64,000 nt of DNA. Origin: Neoalteromonas facilis. Its GTDB lineage: Bacteria > Pseudomonadota > Gammaproteobacteria > Enterobacterales > Alteromonadaceae. Shown here piece after piece: positions 7,825 through 16,759 of this stretch (position 1 is its first letter; each line of letters begins with the position of its first letter). The notes beneath the pieces are model-generated. The model was not told the origin of the DNA and did not search any database. It saw nothing but the letters and a program-made list of their open reading frames with translations. The stretch is from NCBI RefSeq assembly GCF_002807665.1, contig NZ_PEAY01000004.1, positions 284,603 through 348,602 of the forward strand, in the 5' to 3' direction. A program made the position numbers and the translations under genes.

Positions 7825-8196
7825 ATGAATATTGCGATTGATGAAAATTCTGATGTACCCATCTATCGACAAATAGTCGAACAAGTCAAAGATGGTGTGG
7901 CTTCAGGGGCGCTAACCGGGGGGACTCAATTGCCTTCAATTCGCCAAATTGCGAATGAGGCTGATGTTAATCCAAACACGGTTGCCAAGGCGTTTAAAAT
8001 TTTAGAACGAGATCAGGTGATTATCTCTAAAGGCTTCCGCGGAACATTCATAAAGCCCAGTGCTAGCGAACATTTAGATGAAAACATGCAATCAAAAGTT
8101 GAACAGGAACTTCAATCTGCAATAGACAAGCTGAGAAAGTTTGGTGCTATTGATTCTGAAATCCGCAATAGTTTTAATTCGATTATGAAAGGTTGA
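7825..8196 (+). CDS. GntR-family transcriptional regulator (YtrA type)
   Basis: About 123 residues, the short YtrA subtype of GntR regulators: a winged helix-turn-helix at the N-terminus (DVPIYRQIVEQVKDGVASGAL, then LPSIRQIANEADVNPNTVAKAFKILE and a wing at GFRGTF) followed by a short helical dimerisation tail of about 50 residues with no ligand domain. I chose ATG 7825 because MNIAIDENSDVPIYRQ is the usual beginning and AGAGGA lies just upstream. YtrA-type genes usually repress their own operon, often with transporter or membrane genes; here the partner is the overlapping membrane protein gene downstream and perhaps the divergent unit. Confidence 0.88.
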   Translation: MNIAIDENSDVPIYRQIVEQVKDGVASGALTGGTQLPSIRQIANEADVNPNTVAKAFKILERDQVIISKGFRGTFIKPSASEHLDENMQSKVEQELQSAIDKLRKFGAIDSEIRNSFNSIMKG

Positions 8197-8207
8197 GGCA
8201 CGATTTC

Positions 8208-9023
8208 ATGATGCCTTCTCCAGTTAGCATTGTTTACCTTGCTGTGCTTGCTCAAGCGTGTGTTATATCGTTCATATGTGCATCAAGATGGGTACAAACT
8301 CAGCTCGACCTATTTAAACAATATCCACCAAGTGCCTACCCTCATTTTTATGTATTCTCGTTACAGACGGAGATAGTACATATCATTGTACGTATCATGC
8401 TGGACATCATTTCTATTATGCTCATTGGGGTAGGAGTATACCTCGACTATGCGCACCAGATGAGTTTCTACAGCTTCTGGGTAATATGCACCGCTATTCA
8501 GCTTACTCCTTCACTTTATTCACTATTGGTTTTACAGCTGGCGAGTAAGCGTCGGGCGAAAATCATAACAAGACAGAGCAAAAGCGTATCGATAGTACAT
8601 CGAAGCGTGTTTGACCACTTATCCATTTCGTACTTGTTTTTATTGGTGCTATCAATTTTGTTGACGCTGAATATCATCTTTTCAAACGATCAGTTGGCAT
8701 TGATCAAGAAGCTGGGTTTAGCGGGCCTGTTTGTGGCAACAAATGGACTATTATTTTGGCAAATTTATAAGGCCATTTACGGTAAATCTGCAGACAAGCT
8801 CATCAATCAAGACGATAAAACTGAAAAGCGTAGGCAGGATGTACAACGCAGCTTTATTGGCATAGCAGCCTCAGTTGTTATCTTTTCACTATTGGGTTTA
8901 CACACTGCGGATACGGCTGTGCAGGGTGTATGGCTTATATTGCCATTAAGTTTATTTGTGCAAATGGCGGTTTATCATCGCAGTAAGCGTTGGCATGCCG
9001 ACGATATGGCAGTTTATCAATAA
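8208..9023 (+). CDS. Multi-pass membrane protein, unknown function
   Basis: About 271 residues with roughly seven hydrophobic segments (e.g. VSIVYLAVLAQACVISFI, IMLDIISIMLIGVGVYL, YLFLLVLSILLTLNIIF, ASVVIFSLLGLHT, GVWLILPLSLFVQMAV) and basic cytoplasmic loops. I do not recognise the family. It begins at ATG 8208 with GAGG at 8195-8198; an in-frame TTG at 8193 overlapping the regulator stop is an alternative. Tight coupling with the YtrA-type regulator suggests the two form one regulated operon; no ATPase partner of an ABC system is seen nearby. Confidence 0.65.
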   Translation: MMPSPVSIVYLAVLAQACVISFICASRWVQTQLDLFKQYPPSAYPHFYVFSLQTEIVHIIVRIMLDIISIMLIGVGVYLDYAHQMSFYSFWVICTAIQLTPSLYSLLVLQLASKRRAKIITRQSKSVSIVHRSVFDHLSISYLFLLVLSILLTLNIIFSNDQLALIKKLGLAGLFVATNGLLFWQIYKAIYGKSADKLINQDDKTEKRRQDVQRSFIGIAASVVIFSLLGLHTADTAVQGVWLILPLSLFVQMAVYHRSKRWHADDMAVYQ

Positions 9024-9034
9024 CGCTTAAATGG

Positions 9035-9070
9035 AAGTGCATCGATCGAATAAACCATCGATGCACTTTT
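9035..9070 (+). terminator. Hairpin terminator between convergent genes
   Basis: A 12-bp perfect stem, AAGTGCATCGAT (9035-9046) with its complement at 9057-9068 and a 10-base loop, followed by a short T-run on the plus strand. It lies 12 bp after the membrane protein stop and 8 bp before the end of the convergent MBL gene. Confidence 0.65.
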
Positions 9071-9077
9071 GCAGCTG

Positions 9078-10028
9078 TTACGAATGAGTTTGCTTTTGAA
9101 CCATCATTTCAACGAAGTATTCAATGCTGGAATCAAAGTCCTGATATTGCATTTGATAGAGTGGTGCTAATGTGCCCCGTATCTTCAATTGGATATCAGT
9201 GAGTGACTCTTTGCGTTTTACGGCGCTAACGATGCTATCCCATGCCCTCGTTAGAAATTGAATGTCACGGACAATGGAATCTAGGTTGGTGATATCACCG
9301 TGGCCGGTCAAAACATATTTAGGTTCAAGGCTAGCGACGTGTTCAAGCGTTTTTATAAGATGAGGCACATCGCCGCGGGGCGTCATTATTGGAAGCCACT
9401 GTGAATTCATATTGTCACCGCCGATCACAATGGCTTGTTGTGGCAACCAGAGCAATAAATCGCCTGGAGAGTGCCCGTCGCCAGACAATAAGAACTGTAC
9501 TTCTACCTCACCAAACATACGGGATTGGTTCCTTGGAATGAAATGTGTGGGGTATGTAAGCTTGGGTGAGCCTGTTTTCCCATTGGTCATACGAGAAAAT
9601 GCCTTTACATCCATTTCACCGTCAATTTTCATGGTTGCCAGTGACGTTGGTGTGGATATAATTTCGGCGCCGAGCGCTGCAAAGGCTTGGTTACCCAACC
9701 AGTGATCAGCATGACTGTGTGAATTCACAACCCAGCGAATAGGCTTGTCAGTAACGCTTTTTACCGCCTCGATAATCGCTTTTCCAATGATGGAAGATGA
9801 GCCTGTATCGACAACTAACACGCCGTCATTTGTAACGACAAAATGACTATTTGAGTTCCAGCCCCAGTTATCTTCGGTTGGCCGTCCGTAATGGGGCGAA
9901 ATAATACTGTAAACATTATCTTGAACGGATACGGCAGATAAGGTGAGTTCGTTCTCTGCTGCGCTGGCTGGACAAATACTTACAATAGCCGCAATCAGTG
10001 CGCTGTTAAATACTACATGTAATTTCAA
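9078..10028 (-). CDS. Exported metallo-beta-lactamase-fold hydrolase
   Basis: About 316 residues. I start it at the TTG at 10028, which has AGGAG five bases upstream and gives a clean Sec signal peptide (MKLHVVFNSALIAAIVSICPASAA); the longer reading from 10094 puts a charged extension in front of the signal. Zinc-binding H-x-H-x-D-H is HSHADH in VVNSHSHADHWLGN, followed by GDGHSPGDLLLW, the Asp of IGGDNM and GHGDIT. A periplasmic hydrolase of the same broad family as the gene at 4869-5780, but clearly divergent from it. Substrate unknown. Confidence 0.82.
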   Translation of the reverse strand: MKLHVVFNSALIAAIVSICPASAAENELTLSAVSVQDNVYSIISPHYGRPTEDNWGWNSNSHFVVTNDGVLVVDTGSSSIIGKAIIEAVKSVTDKPIRWVVNSHSHADHWLGNQAFAALGAEIISTPTSLATMKIDGEMDVKAFSRMTNGKTGSPKLTYPTHFIPRNQSRMFGEVEVQFLLSGDGHSPGDLLLWLPQQAIVIGGDNMNSQWLPIMTPRGDVPHLIKTLEHVASLEPKYVLTGHGDITNLDSIVRDIQFLTRAWDSIVSAVKRKESLTDIQLKIRGTLAPLYQMQYQDFDSSIEYFVEMMVQKQTHS

Positions 10029-10306
10029 AATGACTCCTAGTCGTGTAACGCCAACTAACCGTATTGGGTCCTTAGCGTGTTTGAAAGACCGCAAAACTTA
10101 TATCAACAAATCTCATGTTTGCGTTTATTTTGAGCTCGGAAGCGGGGTTTTTGAGTTCAATTGACAGTGCTGATTTGCAGCGAAATGCTAGTCTGACATT
10201 GGGTAAAACCATGCTCTATTCGCGGAAAATAAGGGCGATATAAATTGATTCTCGAATAACGACCTCCCGATATGATCGACATCAAGGTTAATTTCGTTTT
10301 AGTAGC

Positions 10307-12787
10307 ATGACTGCTGAGAGTAAATGCCTGCCGAAACAATTTGAGCGTTGGTTTAGTGCCAAGGGTTGGTCTTTGCGCGACTATCAACAGAAAATGTTGT
10401 CCGCTTATCAAAAGGGTCAATCAACCTTACTTATTGCACCGACAGGTGCGGGCAAAACTTTGAGCGGTTTGCTAGCGTCGCTAGTTGAGTTATCTCAACA
10501 TCCACAGCGTGGGCTTCATACGCTTTACATCTCTCCTCTGAAGGCGTTAACGCACGATATTGAACGTAATATTTTGCAGCCAATTGCAGATATGCAATTA
10601 GATATTTCGGTTGAAACACGTACCGGTGACACGTCGAGCCATAAGCGCGCCCGGCAACGGAAGAATCCGCCAAATATGCTGTTGATAACGCCTGAATCGC
10701 TTATGTTAATGTTGTCCTATGCTGATGCGCCAAGCCTATTCGCAAAACTAAAATGCATAGTTGTGGATGAAGTGCATGCATTTGCGAATGGTAAGCGGGG
10801 CGACTTCACCAATTTAGCTTTGGCACAATTACGCCAACACGCCCCCAAATGCATAACCTTTGGGTTATCAGCTACTGTAGCGAAACCGGCTGAGTTAGCG
10901 GCTTGGTTAGGAAAAGTGGATCAACCCGCCAGCATATTGCAAGTCGACAATACTGTGCTCCCCAAAGTGTCAATCCTTGAATGTAAGGGGCGCATTCCGT
11001 TTGGTGGTTTTATGGCGAAATATGCGGTTGATGAAATCTACGCCGCTATTAAAGCCGTTGGTACAACCTTGGTATTTGTTAACACACGTGCGCAATGCGA
11101 GTTATTGTTTCAACTGTTATGGGAAGTGAACTCAGAAGCCCTGCCTATCGCGATTTACCACGGCTCCCTCAGCAAAGAGCAGCGCCGCAAAACCGAAGCT
11201 TTGGTGTCTCAAGGCAAGATCAGGGCTGTAGTCACTACGTCTGCATTGGAGCTGGGTATAGATTGGGGGGATGTTCAGCGCGTGATCCAAGTCGGAGCCC
11301 CAAAAGGTGTCAGTCGATTGCTCCAGCGCATTGGCCGAAGTAATCATCGCATGGATGAGCCTTCTGAAGCCTTCTTGGTACCCGCCAACCGATTTGAAGT
11401 ATTAGAAAGTGAAGCCGCCATTAGGGCTATAACTCATCACCAGCTTGATGGAGAGCCTTTTATTCGTGGCGCATTGGACATTATTCCTCAATTCATTATG
11501 AATGCAGTGTGCAGTGCACCTGCCACACCAGATAAAATATATAGGCTGGTGGTTCAATCCCCTGCATATGCAGCTTTGGAAAGGTCGGTTTTTGATGCGT
11601 TGTGGCAATTTACTGTAGATGGAGGGTATGCGCTAAGTGGCTATGAGCGTTACAGACGCCTCGATCCTCTAGGCGATGGACGCTACACGCCAGCCTCAAA
11701 ACGCGTGATCCAACGCCATCGTCAGAATATAGGCACTATTGTTGAAGCCGGAAGGCTTAAAGTGAAGCGCCTACGTCGAGCCCATCAAGGGTCGGTTATT
11801 GGTGAAGTGGAAGAATATTTCGCACAGCAATTGGTCAAGGGGGATACTTTTTACTTTGCCGGTGAAGTACTTCAATTTGAGGGCATTCGGGATATGTTTC
11901 TTGAAGCCAGGCCCAGTAAAGCGAAAGACCCCAAAATTCCGAGTTATGTAGGTGGGCAAATGCCAATGTCGACCTTCTTAGCAGAAGGTGTTCGAGCGTT
12001 GTTGGCAGACCCAAAACAATGGCCGCGCTTACCTGCCGATGTAAAAGAATGGCTTAATTTACAGGCTGAGTATTCACGCGTACCAGACACCAATACTATC
12101 TTGATTGAACAGTTTCCCTATCGTAAAGCGCAATATACGTTGTTTTATACATTCGACGGACGTAAAGCCCACCAAACTCTCGGGATGTTGATCACGCGAC
12201 GAATGGAGAAAATGAGCCTGAAGCCATTGAGTTTTAGCATCACAGACTATGGTCTATCCGTATGTTCACTCAAGCCTGTACTTGCTGAACACATTCCGCA
12301 ACTGTTTAACCCTGATATTCTGGGCGATGAATTAGAGGACTGGATGCTGGAATCCCCCATGTTAAAACGTTCTTTCAGGCATGTGGCCATGGTCAGTGGA
12401 TTGATTGAACAGCAATATCATAGTCAGCGAAAATCGATGCGTCAGGTGACATTTTCCACCGACCTTATTTATGACACATTGCGCGCATACGATCCTGACC
12501 ACATTCTGCTACAAGTGACGCGAGAAGATGCCGAGCGGGAACTATTGGACCTCAGCCGTTTAGGCGACTTGTTGATCCGGTATGTAGGCAAAACGCAATA
12601 CATTGCGTTAGATAAAGTGTCGCCATTGGCAATTCCTATTGTACTGGATGTGCGCAGTGAACAAGTCAAAGGGGCGGGGCGAGAAGCATTATTGGAGCAA
12701 GCCAATTTGTATTTAGAGGCCGAGCAAATGATGGAAGAGGTGCGCGTATTGTTGTCTGAAGGTGATAGGAAAGCGACCCATGCATGA
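10307..12787 (+). CDS. Ligase-associated DNA damage response DEXH-box helicase (Lhr-like)
   Basis: An 826-residue SF2 helicase of the Lhr-core type found with PdeM and, in many bacteria, an ATP-dependent DNA ligase and an MBL-fold exonuclease. Visible motifs: Walker A PTGAGKT (45-51), motif Ia SPLKALTHDI, DEVH box in VVDEVHAFA, motif III GLSATVAKP, motif IV/V region TTSALELGIDWGDVQRVIQVGAPKGVSRLLQRIGRSNHR, with the terminal QRxGRxxHR. The C-terminal half carries the winged-helix and Lhr-specific domains. It probably unwinds DNA during repair. The stop overlaps the start of pdeM, so the two are translationally coupled. Neither the ligase nor the exonuclease is beside it. Confidence 0.9.
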   Translation: MTAESKCLPKQFERWFSAKGWSLRDYQQKMLSAYQKGQSTLLIAPTGAGKTLSGLLASLVELSQHPQRGLHTLYISPLKALTHDIERNILQPIADMQLDISVETRTGDTSSHKRARQRKNPPNMLLITPESLMLMLSYADAPSLFAKLKCIVVDEVHAFANGKRGDFTNLALAQLRQHAPKCITFGLSATVAKPAELAAWLGKVDQPASILQVDNTVLPKVSILECKGRIPFGGFMAKYAVDEIYAAIKAVGTTLVFVNTRAQCELLFQLLWEVNSEALPIAIYHGSLSKEQRRKTEALVSQGKIRAVVTTSALELGIDWGDVQRVIQVGAPKGVSRLLQRIGRSNHRMDEPSEAFLVPANRFEVLESEAAIRAITHHQLDGEPFIRGALDIIPQFIMNAVCSAPATPDKIYRLVVQSPAYAALERSVFDALWQFTVDGGYALSGYERYRRLDPLGDGRYTPASKRVIQRHRQNIGTIVEAGRLKVKRLRRAHQGSVIGEVEEYFAQQLVKGDTFYFAGEVLQFEGIRDMFLEARPSKAKDPKIPSYVGGQMPMSTFLAEGVRALLADPKQWPRLPADVKEWLNLQAEYSRVPDTNTILIEQFPYRKAQYTLFYTFDGRKAHQTLGMLITRRMEKMSLKPLSFSITDYGLSVCSLKPVLAEHIPQLFNPDILGDELEDWMLESPMLKRSFRHVAMVSGLIEQQYHSQRKSMRQVTFSTDLIYDTLRAYDPDHILLQVTREDAERELLDLSRLGDLLIRYVGKTQYIALDKVSPLAIPIVLDVRSEQVKGAGREALLEQANLYLEAEQMMEEVRVLLSEGDRKATHA

Positions 12788-13481
12788 GGCTACTCTTGAG
12801 CGACAAGTTGCACTTCGTTACTCACTGCCTGCTCGCTTGAAAGAACATTTATTCTTATTAAATGCCAGTGGCAGCCTGCTATGGCCGGCTCAGAAAACGT
12901 TATTAGTGTCAGATCTTCATTTTGAAAAAGGCAGTTATTTGGCTCAGCAAGGAAACCCGATCCCTGGCTATGACAGCATTGCCACGCTAGATCGTTTGGC
13001 TGAGGATATCGCGATGTTTCAACCCGAAACGGTTATCTGTTTAGGGGATTCATTTCACGATATGAATGCTTGGACACGTATGGATAAACGTGATCGCACA
13101 AGACTGGCTACCGTCGTCAAACAAGTCGAGCGATGGATATGGATAACCGGGAATCATGATCCTGATGTGCCAAATGCGTTGCCTGGTGATGTGAGTTCTG
13201 AATTGTTATTAGACAATATTGTATTCGCGCATGAACCATTGCAATCGTATGACGCTGATGCACAAATATTTGGTCATTTTCACCCCAAAGCAAACATTCG
13301 TGTCGCGCGTCATTCTGTGTCGGGGCGCTGCTTTATCGTCACTGATGACTTGTTGGTCATGCCGGCGTTTGGCGCATTTACTGGTGGTTTAGATGTAAAC
13401 GATTCGGCATTATGTCAGTGGGTATCACCTCAACAAAGACGACTGTTTATCATCAATCAAAATAAAATTTATGCAATGTAA
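12780..13481 (+). CDS. pdeM: Ligase-associated DNA damage response endonuclease PdeM
   Basis: A calcineurin-like metallophosphoesterase of about 233 residues. The five metal-binding motifs appear in order: LLVSDLHFEKGSYL (D-x-H), CLGDSFHDM (GD), TGNHDPD (GNHD), FAHEP (H) and IFGHFHPKA (GHxH). In the known family the enzyme works with the Lhr-like helicase, and sometimes a ligase, in DNA repair. I chose ATG 12780, with AGGAAAG six bases upstream and an 8-bp overlap with the helicase gene; the in-frame GTG 12762 is less likely. It is followed by the heptanucleotide array. Confidence 0.9.
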   Translation: MHEATLERQVALRYSLPARLKEHLFLLNASGSLLWPAQKTLLVSDLHFEKGSYLAQQGNPIPGYDSIATLDRLAEDIAMFQPETVICLGDSFHDMNAWTRMDKRDRTRLATVVKQVERWIWITGNHDPDVPNALPGDVSSELLLDNIVFAHEPLQSYDADAQIFGHFHPKANIRVARHSVSGRCFIVTDDLLVMPAFGAFTGGLDVNDSALCQWVSPQQRRLFIINQNKIYAM

Positions 13482-13519
13482 ATCAAATGTTTGAATTATA
13501 AGAATATATGTTCTTTATT

Positions 13520-13831
13520 CTAAAAACTAAAAACTAAAAACTAAAAACTAAAAACTAAAAACTAAAAACTAAAAACTAAAAACTAAAAACTAAAAACTAA
13601 AAACTAAAAACTAAAAACTAAAAACTAAAAACTAAAAACTAAAAATCAAAAACTAAAAATCAAAAATCAAAAACTAAAAATCAAAAATCAAAAATCAAAA
13701 ATCAAAAATCAAAAATCAAAAATCAAAAATCAAAAATCAAAAATCAAAAATCAAAAATCAAAAATCAAAAATCAAAAATCAAAAACCAAAAATCAGGAAT
13801 CAGGAATCAGGAATCAGGAATCAGGAATCAG
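13520..13831. repeat. Heptanucleotide tandem array, 44 copies in ordered variant blocks
   Basis: A strict 7-bp period runs through 44 full units plus four bases. In order: 18 copies of CTAAAAA (13520-13645); a mixed zone of five units alternating TCAAAAA and CTAAAAA (13646-13680); 15 copies of TCAAAAA (13681-13785); one CCAAAAA (13786-13792); five copies of TCAGGAA (13793-13827) and a final TCAG. No unit is gained or lost out of phase. It lies between the 3' ends of the convergent genes pdeM and aguB and contains no ORF. It is not a CRISPR array because there are no spacers. Confidence 0.97.
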
Positions 13832-13991
13832 TACTCTGGACTCAAGCTCCAACATCTGCATAGCGGCATGACGTTTTTCGTCCGGCCATGATAAGACAAC
13901 GAGGGTAAAGCATAGTTAAGTGTGTTACCCATACGTATCGCAAGGGACATTAATAGAAGGATGTTTGGGGGGTAACTTTACCGGCAAGTGA

Positions 13992-14029
13992 GGGTATTAG
14001 TTGTCTCAGATTGGTTACAACCAATACCC
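13992..14029. terminator. Hairpin between pdeM and aguB
   Basis: A 13-bp stem with one mismatch: GGGTATTAGTTGT (13992-14004) pairs with ACAACCAATACCC (14017-14029). It lies 26 bp beyond the stop of the minus-strand aguB and may end transcripts from either side, although the T-tract is weak. The rest of 13832-14054 shows no gene or recognisable site. Confidence 0.4.
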
Positions 14030-14054
14030 GTATCTTTATTCATTCGAAAGTAAT

Positions 14055-14966
14055 TTACGAGCGCCAACGCTTGGTTAGGTCTTCGTAAGCGTCTATACGA
14101 CGGTCTCTAAAGTACGGCCAAATACGTTTCACTGACTCGGTGCGTGTCATGTCGATTTCCACCATTAAAGTTTCTTCCTTATCCGCACTGGCATGAGCGA
14201 GGATTTCACCTTGTGGCCCGGCGATAAAGCTTTGCCCCCAAAATTCAATGCCATCTGTGTTATCGCCTGGGACTGCATCTGGTGAGGGCTCAAACCCTGT
14301 TCTGTTGGCAACAACAACGGGGACAGAGTTCGCTACAGCATGCGCGCGTTGTATAGTGTGCCACGCATCGTGTTGACGTAATTGCTCGGCTTTGTCGTCG
14401 TTTAAATCCCAGCCGATCGCGGTGGGGTAAAACAATATGTCGGCCCCAGCCATGCTCATCAAACGGGCTGCTTCTGGATACCACTGATCCCAGCAGACAA
14501 GCACCCCAAGTTTACCAACCGATGTTTCAATCGGGTTGAAGCCTAAATCACCGGGCGTAAAGTAGAATTTCTCGTAGAAGCCTGGGTCGTCAGGGATATG
14601 CATTTTTCGATACGTACCGGCAATGTCGGCGCTACGGTCAAATACAACCGCTGTGTTGTGATACAAGCCTGAGGCACGCTTTTCAAACAACGACGTAACC
14701 AGAACGATATTGAGTTCATCTGCAAGCGCACCAAAAAACGCTGTTGCATCACCAGGGATAGGCTCTGCTAAATCAAAGGCATTTACGTCTTCGTTTTGGC
14801 AGAAATACAGCGTGCTGTGTAATTCCTGAAGCAATACGAGCTCACAACCCTTTGTTGCTAATTCGCGTACCCTGTCAGCACTTTTGTTCCAGTTAACGCT
14901 TTTATCATTACTTTCTACGGCTTGCTGCACAAGCCCAACGGTTAAACGTGCTGGTTTAGCTGACAT
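14055..14966 (-). CDS. aguB: N-carbamoylputrescine amidase
   Basis: A 303-residue carbon-nitrogen hydrolase that releases putrescine, CO2 and ammonia from N-carbamoylputrescine, the second step of agmatine degradation. The catalytic triad of the nitrilase family is seen: Glu48 (LVLLQELHS), Lys121 (YRKMHIPDD) and Cys158 (GVLVCWDQWYPE). The sequence around FYEKFYFTPGDLGF and the C-terminal IWPYFRDRRIDAY are typical of AguB. It overlaps the end of aguA by 11 bp, with its GGAG ribosome-binding site inside aguA, so the two are coupled and together make putrescine for polyamine supply. Confidence 0.93.
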   Translation of the reverse strand: MSAKPARLTVGLVQQAVESNDKSVNWNKSADRVRELATKGCELVLLQELHSTLYFCQNEDVNAFDLAEPIPGDATAFFGALADELNIVLVTSLFEKRASGLYHNTAVVFDRSADIAGTYRKMHIPDDPGFYEKFYFTPGDLGFNPIETSVGKLGVLVCWDQWYPEAARLMSMAGADILFYPTAIGWDLNDDKAEQLRQHDAWHTIQRAHAVANSVPVVVANRTGFEPSPDAVPGDNTDGIEFWGQSFIAGPQGEILAHASADKEETLMVEIDMTRTESVKRIWPYFRDRRIDAYEDLTKRWRS

Positions 14967-16020
14967 ATTCAGTGACTCCTTGAGTAAGCTGGTGTTGGAT
15001 TTCAGGCTTCAGTGTATCAACAGGCACTTGCATCGTAATACAATGTAAACTTCCATACTGTTGAACTAACGGGTAGCAATTCACGGGCACTACGGTAAAG
15101 GCTGGATAGGCTTGTTGAATGGCCGAGATTGCTTGCTCATCTTCCGCTTGGCCATATACAGGGCATAACACTGAATCATTGCAAATGAGATAGTTCGCAT
15201 ATGAGGCGGGTAGTCTGTCGTTGTCTTCATTGAAGATCGCGGGTAACGGCAACTCAAACACATCGTGAGACGGAAAAGCTTGTTTGCATTCATCGACCAA
15301 ATTAGACAAACCTTCATAATGACCATCGTCTGGACGATTGTGGCAACTTTGGATAACCAGTCCGCTATCTGGGGTATAACGCACTAATGTATCAATATGT
15401 CCGTCTGTATCGTCGCCTTCCAAGTGTCCGTGCCTAAGAATAGTGGTTTGTGAACTTCCCAATATACGTGCAAATTCTGTACTGTATTGTGACGATGTCA
15501 TCGCACCGTTTCGCTCCGGATTTGACAAGCACAATAATGTTGAAAGTAGATGGCCGTTTTGGTCAATTTCTAATGCACCGCCTTCACACACGACTGAACT
15601 TGTTTTGATTTGGTGTTTACACAGTGCACTCAAATAGCGTTGATTAACCTCATTGTCACGTTGTGCATTAAACTTGTTACCCCAACCGTTGAATTGAAAT
15701 TCAACCGGCACACGTTTATTACCTTCGGCGACGGTTAAGAATGCATAGTCTCTTACCCATGTATCATTGTAGCGCGCGTCTAATAGTAATACATGCGCAC
15801 CGGCCAACGTCTCGCGAATGGCCGGTTTATCTTGCTCACGACATAGTAAAATAACACCTGCGCCAGCAGCATTAATCGCTTTGACTAGATCAGTATAGGT
15901 ATTCACTACATCAGATAACCACGGTGCCCAATCTGTATTTTCATTGGGCCACGCGAGTATCACAGCTTCACATGGGGTCCATTCAGGAAGTAATGTTGCA
16001 GTCACGAACTTTGTATTCAC
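14956..16020 (-). CDS. aguA: Agmatine deiminase
   Basis: A 354-residue member of the peptidyl-arginine deiminase / agmatine deiminase family (PF04371) that hydrolyses agmatine to N-carbamoylputrescine and ammonia. Family signatures: ILAWPNENTDW near the N-terminus, NDTWVRDYAFL (substrate-site Trp-Arg-Asp), VCEGGALEID, the catalytic His in GDDTDGHIDT and the nucleophilic Cys in YGSLHCITMQ. The start taken is GTG 16020, which has no strong ribosome-binding site; GTG 16005, five codons later, would give MTATLLPEW, so the exact start is uncertain. First gene of the aguA-aguB pair. Confidence 0.9.
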   Translation of the reverse strand: MNTKFVTATLLPEWTPCEAVILAWPNENTDWAPWLSDVVNTYTDLVKAINAAGAGVILLCREQDKPAIRETLAGAHVLLLDARYNDTWVRDYAFLTVAEGNKRVPVEFQFNGWGNKFNAQRDNEVNQRYLSALCKHQIKTSSVVCEGGALEIDQNGHLLSTLLCLSNPERNGAMTSSQYSTEFARILGSSQTTILRHGHLEGDDTDGHIDTLVRYTPDSGLVIQSCHNRPDDGHYEGLSNLVDECKQAFPSHDVFELPLPAIFNEDNDRLPASYANYLICNDSVLCPVYGQAEDEQAISAIQQAYPAFTVVPVNCYPLVQQYGSLHCITMQVPVDTLKPEIQHQLTQGVTEYVS

Positions 16021-16051
16021 TTATCAATCGAAAACGCAATTATAACGCACT

Positions 16052-16759
16052 TTATTTTAAATGCCGCCCACCATCGAGATGCAAAGTTTGTCCGGTAACA
16101 AAATCACTTTCCAGTAGATAAGCTACAGCCTTTACAACCTCTTGCGGGCCCGGGCAGATTTCTAAAATGGACTTTTTAATTGCCGATTGGCGATACTCCG
16201 CTGAGTCATGTTCATTAAACATCACCAAGGCAGGCGCGATGCTGTTGACTTTGACTTTTGGTGCTAACTTACTGGCAAATGAAAGTGTTAAGTTGTGCAG
16301 TGCGGCTTTACTCGCCGCATAAGCAATGTGTTTTTGACTACCCTTTTGTTGGACATAGTCCGTCATATGAATGATGTCTGTTACGGTATCCGTGGCGGTT
16401 AACAGGGATTCAAACGCTAGATTCATTTGGTAGGGAGCAGACGCGTGCACTTGCATCATCTTGTTAAACAATGCGGCATAGTCGCTTTCAGGTGTTTCCT
16501 TGTCCCAGTCAGAGGCATTGTGAATAACAGCGCGTAACGACGTCGTGTAAGCTTTGACCTGATCAATAGCGGCTTCAATACCGGATTGGGTCGAAAAATC
16601 CGCCTCGATCATGTGTGCACCACGCGCAGATAATGCATCAACTGATGGTTTTCTGCGCCGGTATGTTATAATCACAGGGAAATCTTGTGCGATTAAGTGA
16701 TCTGCAACAGCCAATCCGAGTCGCTGTGTGCCACCGGTAATCAAAACAGGTGATTTCAA
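16052..16759 (-). CDS. folM: Dihydromonapterin reductase FolM (short-chain dehydrogenase)
   Basis: A 235-residue SDR that reduces dihydromonapterin (and weakly dihydrofolate) with NADPH. The Rossmann glycine motif is ITGGTQRLGLA, the NNAG equivalent is HNASDWD, and the catalytic Tyr/Lys pair is YAASKAAL. The blocks HMTDYVQQKGSQKHIAYAAS, VKVNSIAPALVMFNEHD and LDGGRHLK agree closely with E. coli FolM. The start is TTG 16759 with AAGGA about nine bases upstream. It is divergent from folE, which is consistent with joint use in pterin metabolism. Confidence 0.93.
   Translation of the reverse strand: MKSPVLITGGTQRLGLAVADHLIAQDFPVIITYRRRKPSVDALSARGAHMIEADFSTQSGIEAAIDQVKAYTTSLRAVIHNASDWDKETPESDYAALFNKMMQVHASAPYQMNLAFESLLTATDTVTDIIHMTDYVQQKGSQKHIAYAASKAALHNLTLSFASKLAPKVKVNSIAPALVMFNEHDSAEYRQSAIKKSILEICPGPQEVVKAVAYLLESDFVTGQTLHLDGGRHLK

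Noticed and set aside
9078..10028. Missing MBL-fold exonuclease of the ligase-associated repair set
   Set aside because: This MBL protein has a clear Sec signal peptide and lacks the helicase-linked arrangement, so it is a periplasmic hydrolase.
10100..10306. LexA-type SOS box upstream of the DNA-repair helicase
   Set aside because: GCTGATTTGCAGC is palindromic-looking but does not fit CTGT-N8-ACAG, so SOS control is not supported.
13520..13831. Possible CRISPR array
   Set aside because: The repeats are 7 bp and contiguous, with no spacers and no cas genes in the window.
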